64,000 nucleotides of DNA from Citrobacter amalonaticus (lineage in GTDB: Bacteria > Pseudomonadota > Gammaproteobacteria > Enterobacterales > Enterobacteriaceae). The DNA lies in NCBI RefSeq assembly GCF_018323885.1, contig NZ_AP024585.1:3658001-3722000 (forward strand). Reading direction: 5' to 3'. Shown in pieces: positions 60,037 through 64,000 of the stretch. The notes below the pieces were generated by a model. It saw only the letters and a list, made by a program, of their open reading frames with translations. It was not told the DNA's origin and did not search any database. Made by a program: the position numbers and the translations under genes. The first letter of the stretch is position 1, and every line of letters starts with the position of its first letter.

Positions 60037-61137
60037 CTAGCGCTCGTCGCGACGTCCGCCTACGGCGGCCCACAGGCGACGCACGTGCACCGTCACTTCT
60101 TCACGGTCGTGGTACAACTGCCGCGCCTGAATTTGCGCATTCACGCCATGCTCATCAAGCTGCGCCTGGAGATAGGCCAGATTCTGCGAGACCTCTTCGT
60201 AGCGTTTTTTCATTGGCAACTTGAGGTTAAAGATAGTTTCCCGGCACCAGCCGTTGACCAACCACTGCGCCATCAACGCCGCCACTTTCGCCGGCTTCTC
60301 AACCATATCGCACACCATCCACGAGATGTTGTTGCGGTTGGGGCGATACTTAAAGCCGTCTTCGCGCAGCCAGGTAACCTGTCCGGTATCCATCAGACTT
60401 TGCGCCATCGGGCCGTTATCGACCGAATACACCCACATATTGCGTTTGACCAGTTGATAGGTCCAGCCGCCGGGGCAGGCACCTAAATCCACCGCGTACA
60501 TCCCGTTTGCCAGACGCTCATCCCACTCATCTTGCGGAATAAACACGTGCAACGCTTCTTCCAGCTTCAGCGTCGAGCGGCTGGGCGCATCGGCCGGGAA
60601 CTTCAGGCGCGGAATGCCCATATAGTACGGCGAGTTATTACTGGCATACGAGTAACCGGTATAGCAGCAGCCTGGCGCGATAAAAAAGACGTGCACCACC
60701 GGGCGCTTCGGCGTCTCATAATTCGTCAGCACGCCAGCCTCGCGCAGGGCGGCTCGCAGCGGCACCGTGAATTTGCGACAGAACTTCATCAGCTCTTTAC
60801 TTTCGTTCGTATCCGCCACTTCCACGCGCAGATCGCCACCCTTTTCCACCACGCCCTGCAACATGCCGACAATCGGCGTAATGCGATCTTCCGGCGGCAA
60901 GTGCTGGAGCAACTCGCCGACCACAAACCACTGGCGGGCAAAAATCAGCGAACTGAATGGCAGCTCGCTGATAATTTTTTCGGCGTCTTCGGCCTGATAG
61001 CACTCATAGATGACATAGCCTGCATTTTCTTTGACGCGGGCAAAACCGAAATACTCCCGACGCCCTGCTTTATCGGTGATTTCTGCGGCACACTCTTTTT
61101 CAAAGCCCGGGCGACACAACAACACAACCTTATTCAT
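60037..61137 (-). CDS. rlmM: 23S rRNA (cytidine-2498 2'-O)-methyltransferase
   Basis: RlmM methylates the ribose of C2498 in 23S rRNA with SAM. The 366-residue protein has an N-terminal THUMP-like region and a C-terminal Rossmann/FtsJ-type fold with [30 protein letters not shown] and [21 protein letters not shown]. Its ATG lies eight bases inside the end of ygdD, so they are co-transcribed. Family length matches E. coli. Confidence 0.96.
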   Translation of the reverse strand: MNKVVLLCRPGFEKECAAEITDKAGRREYFGFARVKENAGYVIYECYQAEDAEKIISELPFSSLIFARQWFVVGELLQHLPPEDRITPIVGMLQGVVEKGGDLRVEVADTNESKELMKFCRKFTVPLRAALREAGVLTNYETPKRPVVHVFFIAPGCCYTGYSYASNNSPYYMGIPRLKFPADAPSRSTLKLEEALHVFIPQDEWDERLANGMYAVDLGACPGGWTYQLVKRNMWVYSVDNGPMAQSLMDTGQVTWLREDGFKYRPNRNNISWMVCDMVEKPAKVAALMAQWLVNGWCRETIFNLKLPMKKRYEEVSQNLAYLQAQLDEHGVNAQIQARQLYHDREEVTVHVRRLWAAVGGRRDER

Positions 61138-61525
61138 GAACTACGCCCTTACGCTTCAAACGGATAGCGCCGATTAACATCAGCACCCAACCTGCCAGGA
61201 AGCTGACGCCGCCGACAGGGGTAACAAACGCCCACAGGCGCAGATGAGACAGTGCCAGGCAATACAGGCTGCCGCTAAACAGCACCGTTCCTAGCGCGAG
61301 GAAAACGCTACTCCAGTAAAACCAGATGCTGATCCGGCGTTGCATCGCAACCGACAGCCCGAATATCGCCAGCGTATGAAACGCCTGATATTGCAGGCCG
61401 GTCTGGATCCAGCTCATTTCAACCACACCGAGGGTTTTGCTCAGGACATGCGCACCGAAAGCCCCCAGAGCGACATAAATAAAGCCGCTGATAGCGGCAA
61501 AAATCAGCATAAAACGGCTGGTCAT
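61130..61525 (-). CDS. ygdD: YgdD-like DUF423 membrane protein
   Basis: A 131-residue inner-membrane protein of the DUF423 family with four hydrophobic segments. It begins [28 protein letters not shown] and includes [34 protein letters not shown]. It overlaps rlmM by eight bases and lies 18 bases after gcvA in the same direction. The function is unknown. Confidence 0.9.
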   Translation of the reverse strand: MTSRFMLIFAAISGFIYVALGAFGAHVLSKTLGVVEMSWIQTGLQYQAFHTLAIFGLSVAMQRRISIWFYWSSVFLALGTVLFSGSLYCLALSHLRLWAFVTPVGGVSFLAGWVLMLIGAIRLKRKGVVHE

Positions 61526-61543
61526 GGTAATACCCTACGTAAG

Positions 61544-62461
61544 TTATTGTTCGTAACGAAAGCGGAATTTCTCTTGTTCCGTGGCCGCTTTCGCCAGTAT
61601 CCACTGACGGAAGGCGGCTATTTTACCCAGTTCTGCCTGACTGTCATGACAAACCAGATAAAATGCGTTTTTACTGACCAGTACATCATTAAACGGGCAG
61701 ACCAGTCGCCCCGCTTCAATTTCTGACTGCGCCATCACGTTATTCGCCAGCGCTACGCCCTGTCCGTGGATAGCGGCCTGCAGCACCATCGCGCTGTGGC
61801 TAAAGATAGGGCCCTGCTGGACGTTGATGTGATTTAACCCTAGCTGTCGCGTGTAAGTTTGCCAGTCACGACGTGAGGCATCATGTAGCAAAGTATGCGA
61901 AGCCAAATCCTCTGGCGATTTCAGGGGCTTATCGCCCGTCAACAGCAACGGCGAACACACCGGCAACAGATATTCGGCGTACAATTTCTCTACGCGCAGT
62001 CCAGGCCAGTTACCGCGACCATAAAAAATCGCCACGTCAACATCGTCCGCCAGTTTGTCTTCCTGACGGTCCACGGCCTGGATTCTGACGTCAATTCCCG
62101 GATAAGCTGAGTTAAAGCTAGAGAGTCGGGGCACCAGCCACTGAATCGCAAAACTGGGCAATAAACTGACCGTCAACGCCCCCTTTGCACTTCGCGCCTG
62201 AAGTTTACGCGTCGCTTCGGTTAATTGCGAAAAAATCTCTTTTATGTCGAGAAAGTAGCTCTGTCCTTCTTCAGTAAGAAGAAGAGAACGGTTGCGTCGG
62301 CGAAACAGCTTAAGCCCCAAAAAATCCTCAAGTGACTTGATTTGGTGGCTTACTGCGGCCTGCGTCACAAAAAGCTCTTCTGCTGCGCGGGTGAAGCTCA
62401 GATGCCGTGCGGCGGCATCAAAAACACGTAATGCGTTCAGAGGTGGAAGTCGTTTTGACAT
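61544..62461 (-). CDS. gcvA: Glycine cleavage system transcriptional regulator GcvA
   Basis: GcvA is a LysR-type regulator of the glycine cleavage operon gcvTHP and activator of the sRNA gcvB. The 305-residue protein has an N-terminal helix-turn-helix with LPPLNALRVFDAAARHLSFTRAAEELFVTQAAVSHQIKSLEDFLG and a substrate-binding domain to the end. It is divergent from gcvB, 128 bases away. Family length matches E. coli. Confidence 0.97.
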   Translation of the reverse strand: MSKRLPPLNALRVFDAAARHLSFTRAAEELFVTQAAVSHQIKSLEDFLGLKLFRRRNRSLLLTEEGQSYFLDIKEIFSQLTEATRKLQARSAKGALTVSLLPSFAIQWLVPRLSSFNSAYPGIDVRIQAVDRQEDKLADDVDVAIFYGRGNWPGLRVEKLYAEYLLPVCSPLLLTGDKPLKSPEDLASHTLLHDASRRDWQTYTRQLGLNHINVQQGPIFSHSAMVLQAAIHGQGVALANNVMAQSEIEAGRLVCPFNDVLVSKNAFYLVCHDSQAELGKIAAFRQWILAKAATEQEKFRFRYEQ

Positions 62462-62589
62462 GGCTTTTAAACTTTGATGTTAAAAGAATTTAATAATTAA
62501 GCTACACTGTGTAACCTATTAGTTTTTTTAATCTGAGCCATTATAATTTGTCCGTTGAGGAACTACCAGCAAATACCTATAGTGGCGGC

Positions 62590-62795
62590 ACTTCCTGAGC
62601 CGGAACGAAAAGTTTTATCGGAATGCGTGTTCTGGTGGGCTTTTGGCTTACGGTTGTGATGTTGTGTTGTTGTGTTTGCAATTGGTCTGCGATTCAGACC
62701 ACGGTAGCAACGCTACCCTTTTTCACTTCCTGTACATTTACCCTGTCTGTCCATAGTGATTAATGTAGCACCGCCAATTTGCGGTGCTTTTTTTT
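62590..62795 (+). ncRNA. gcvB: GcvB small regulatory RNA
   Basis: GcvB is an Hfq-dependent sRNA that represses many amino-acid and peptide transporter mRNAs such as oppA and dppA. The 206-base transcript starts ACTTCCTGAGCCGGAACG and contains the G/U-rich seed TTGTGATGTTGTGTTGTTG near its middle. It ends with the hairpin AGCACCGC/GCGGTGCT plus eight T residues. The gcvA-gcvB-ygdI order matches E. coli. A TATAGT -10 box lies about seven bases before the 5' end. Confidence 0.97.
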
Positions 62796-62811
62796 ACCTA
62801 CTCTCTACCGA

Positions 62812-63039
62812 CTACTGATCCAACTCGACCATCTCTTTCACATCAGTACGATTGATCTGCTGTTTGTTGCCATTAGCGTCCTTGTACGAAATCATCCCGG
62901 TTTCATCATCGGTTTTCGGCTTACCGTCCGCAACGATGCTACGCCCGTCATTGGTGTGCATCACGTAGTTCGGACCGGAACAGGCGCTCAGGGCAAAAGT
63001 CAGCATACATGCGGAAATAATTGCGGCAGTCTTTTTCAT
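62812..63039 (-). CDS. ygdI: YgdI/YgdR-family lipoprotein
   Basis: A 75-residue outer-envelope lipoprotein of the YgdI/YgdR family. The signal peptide MKKTAAIISACMLTFALSAC ends in a lipobox with Cys20. The mature part has SGPNYVMHTNDGRSIVADGKPKTDDETGMISYKDANG. The ATG at 63039 (with AAGGAGAAGA upstream) is chosen over the 27-codon extension in frame. It is convergent with gcvB. The function is unknown. Confidence 0.94.
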   Translation of the reverse strand: MKKTAAIISACMLTFALSACSGPNYVMHTNDGRSIVADGKPKTDDETGMISYKDANGNKQQINRTDVKEMVELDQ

Positions 63040-63231
63040 CTTCTTCTCCTTAAAGCTGTTTATGCTATTAAAAACGTACTCCGTAACAGGCAAAAAGATT
63101 TGCCTAACATAATTCAGCATAAGCTACTGGTCTGATTTCGCCACAACATCCAGAAGATTCCTGGTGACCGTACACTTCTTGAATCAACGACCAATTTGCG
63201 CCACGATCGGATTACTGAACCGAGGAATACC

Positions 63232-64000
63232 ATGAACGCTTTCAATCCCGCGCAGTTTCGCGCGCAATTTCCGGCACTCGCTGACGCGGGCGTCTATCTG
63301 GATAGCGCCGCGACGGCCCTTAAACCGCAGGCCGTCATCGAGGCGACCCGGCAGTTCTATAGCCTGAGCGCTGGCAACGTCCATCGCAGCCAGTTCGCCG
63401 AAGCCCAGCGCCTGACCGCGCGCTATGAGGCCGCACGGGAAAAAGTGGCGCATTTGCTGAATGCGCCAGATGACAAAACCATCGTCTGGACCCGGGGCAC
63501 GACGGAGGCCATCAATATGGTGGCGCAGAGTTATGCCCGCCCTCGCCTGCAACCGGGCGATGAAATCATCGTCAGCGTCGCGGAGCATCACGCGAATCTC
63601 GTGCCGTGGCTGATGCTCGCAGAGCAAACTGGGGCGAAAGTGGTCAAGCTGCCGCTCAATGCCCAGCACCTGCCTGACGTTGAACGTCTGCAGACAATCA
63701 TCACCCCGCGCAGCCGAATTCTCGCGCTGGGGCAGATGTCGAACGTGACCGGCGGCTGCCCGGACTTAGCCCGTGCCATTACCCTCGCCCATGCCGCGGG
63801 CATGGTAGTGATGGTGGATGGCGCGCAAGGAGCCGTCCATTTCCCGGTGGATGTCCAGGCGCTCGACATCGATTTCTACGCCTTCTCAGGCCATAAGCTG
63901 TACGGTCCAACCGGTATCGGCGTGCTTTACGGCAAACCGGCGCTGCTGGAGGCCATGTCGCCATGGCTCGGTGGCGGTAAGATGATCAACGACGTCAGTT
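63232..64000 (+). CDS. csdA: Cysteine desulfurase CsdA (partial, runs off right edge)
   Basis: CsdA is a PLP-dependent cysteine desulfurase (sulfur donor, with CsdE). The first 256 residues are visible of about 401. They start MNAFNPAQFRAQFPALADAGVYLDSAATALKP and include WTRGTTEAINMV, SVAEHHANLVPW, MVDGAQGAVHFPVD and the Schiff-base lysine in FSGHKLYGPTGIG. The active-site cysteine region lies outside the window. The ATG follows GAGGAATACC. This is edge truncation. Confidence 0.95.
   Translation, partial: MNAFNPAQFRAQFPALADAGVYLDSAATALKPQAVIEATRQFYSLSAGNVHRSQFAEAQRLTARYEAAREKVAHLLNAPDDKTIVWTRGTTEAINMVAQSYARPRLQPGDEIIVSVAEHHANLVPWLMLAEQTGAKVVKLPLNAQHLPDVERLQTIITPRSRILALGQMSNVTGGCPDLARAITLAHAAGMVVMVDGAQGAVHFPVDVQALDIDFYAFSGHKLYGPTGIGVLYGKPALLEAMSPWLGGGKMINDVS

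Overview
The window is a chromosomal stretch of an enterobacterium very close to Escherichia, Salmonella and Citrobacter. Gene content and order follow the E. coli segment cysD-iap-cysHIJ-queD-ygcNOP/QRSUW-yqcE-ygcE-queE-eno-pyrG-mazG-relA-rlmD-barA-gud-yqcA-truC-yqcC-csrB-syd-queF-ppnN-sdaCB-xni-fuc-rlmM-ygdD-gcvA-gcvB-ygdI-csdA almost gene for gene, and most predicted proteins closely match those families. A Citrobacter-like genome is the best guess from the accessory differences; this is inference, not proof. Positions, lengths and motifs were read from the sequence. Family names rest on recalled protein families, since no search could be run.

Layout. 1-6.6 kb: assimilatory sulfate reduction (cysD, cysH, cysI, cysJ) with iap; the CRISPR-Cas locus that lies between iap and cysH in E. 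coli K-12 is absent and a REP element sits there. 6.6-17.6 kb: queD, then the orphan ygc cluster, which encodes an electron-transfer-flavoprotein system (YgcQ/YgcR, YgcN, YgcO), an FAD-linked dehydrogenase (YgcU), a short-chain dehydrogenase (YgcW), two MFS transporters (YgcS, YqcE), a sugar kinase (YgcE) and a GlpP-type antiterminator (YgcP). Both divergent operons start with look-alike intrinsic terminators placed symmetrically just before the first gene, so YgcP-controlled antitermination is a concrete prediction. 17.6-23.9 kb: queE, then an insertion zone with a PTS-NanE-RpiR amino-sugar module, a decayed duplicate of the queE 5' end, and an AT-rich cluster of a DUF4225-like protein with three related small membrane proteins, one of them a frameshifted pseudogene.

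23.9-34.6 kb: housekeeping and stress genes eno, pyrG, mazG, relA, rlmD and barA; an ERIC-like repeat lies upstream of pyrG, and mazEF is missing between relA and mazG. 34.6-40.3 kb: D-glucarate catabolism (gudP, gudX, gudD and a glycerate 2-kinase). 40.3-49.6 kb: yqcA, truC, yqcC, the CsrA-binding sRNA csrB with an upstream UvrY box, syd, queF, ppnN, serine uptake and deamination (sdaC, sdaB), and xni. BarA and one of its regulatory outputs, csrB, are thus both in this window.

49.6-60 kb: an L-fucose region in which the usual fucP permease and fucO reductase genes are absent. A ribose-type ABC transporter and a LacI-family regulator take their place, and two identical perfect 16-bp palindromes lie in the transporter/fucI divergent region. 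60-64 kb: rlmM, ygdD, gcvA, the sRNA gcvB, ygdI and the start of csdA. The strongest leads are the paired leader terminators with YgcP, the rewired fucose locus with its operators, and the DUF4225/small-membrane-protein cluster with its insertion scars.
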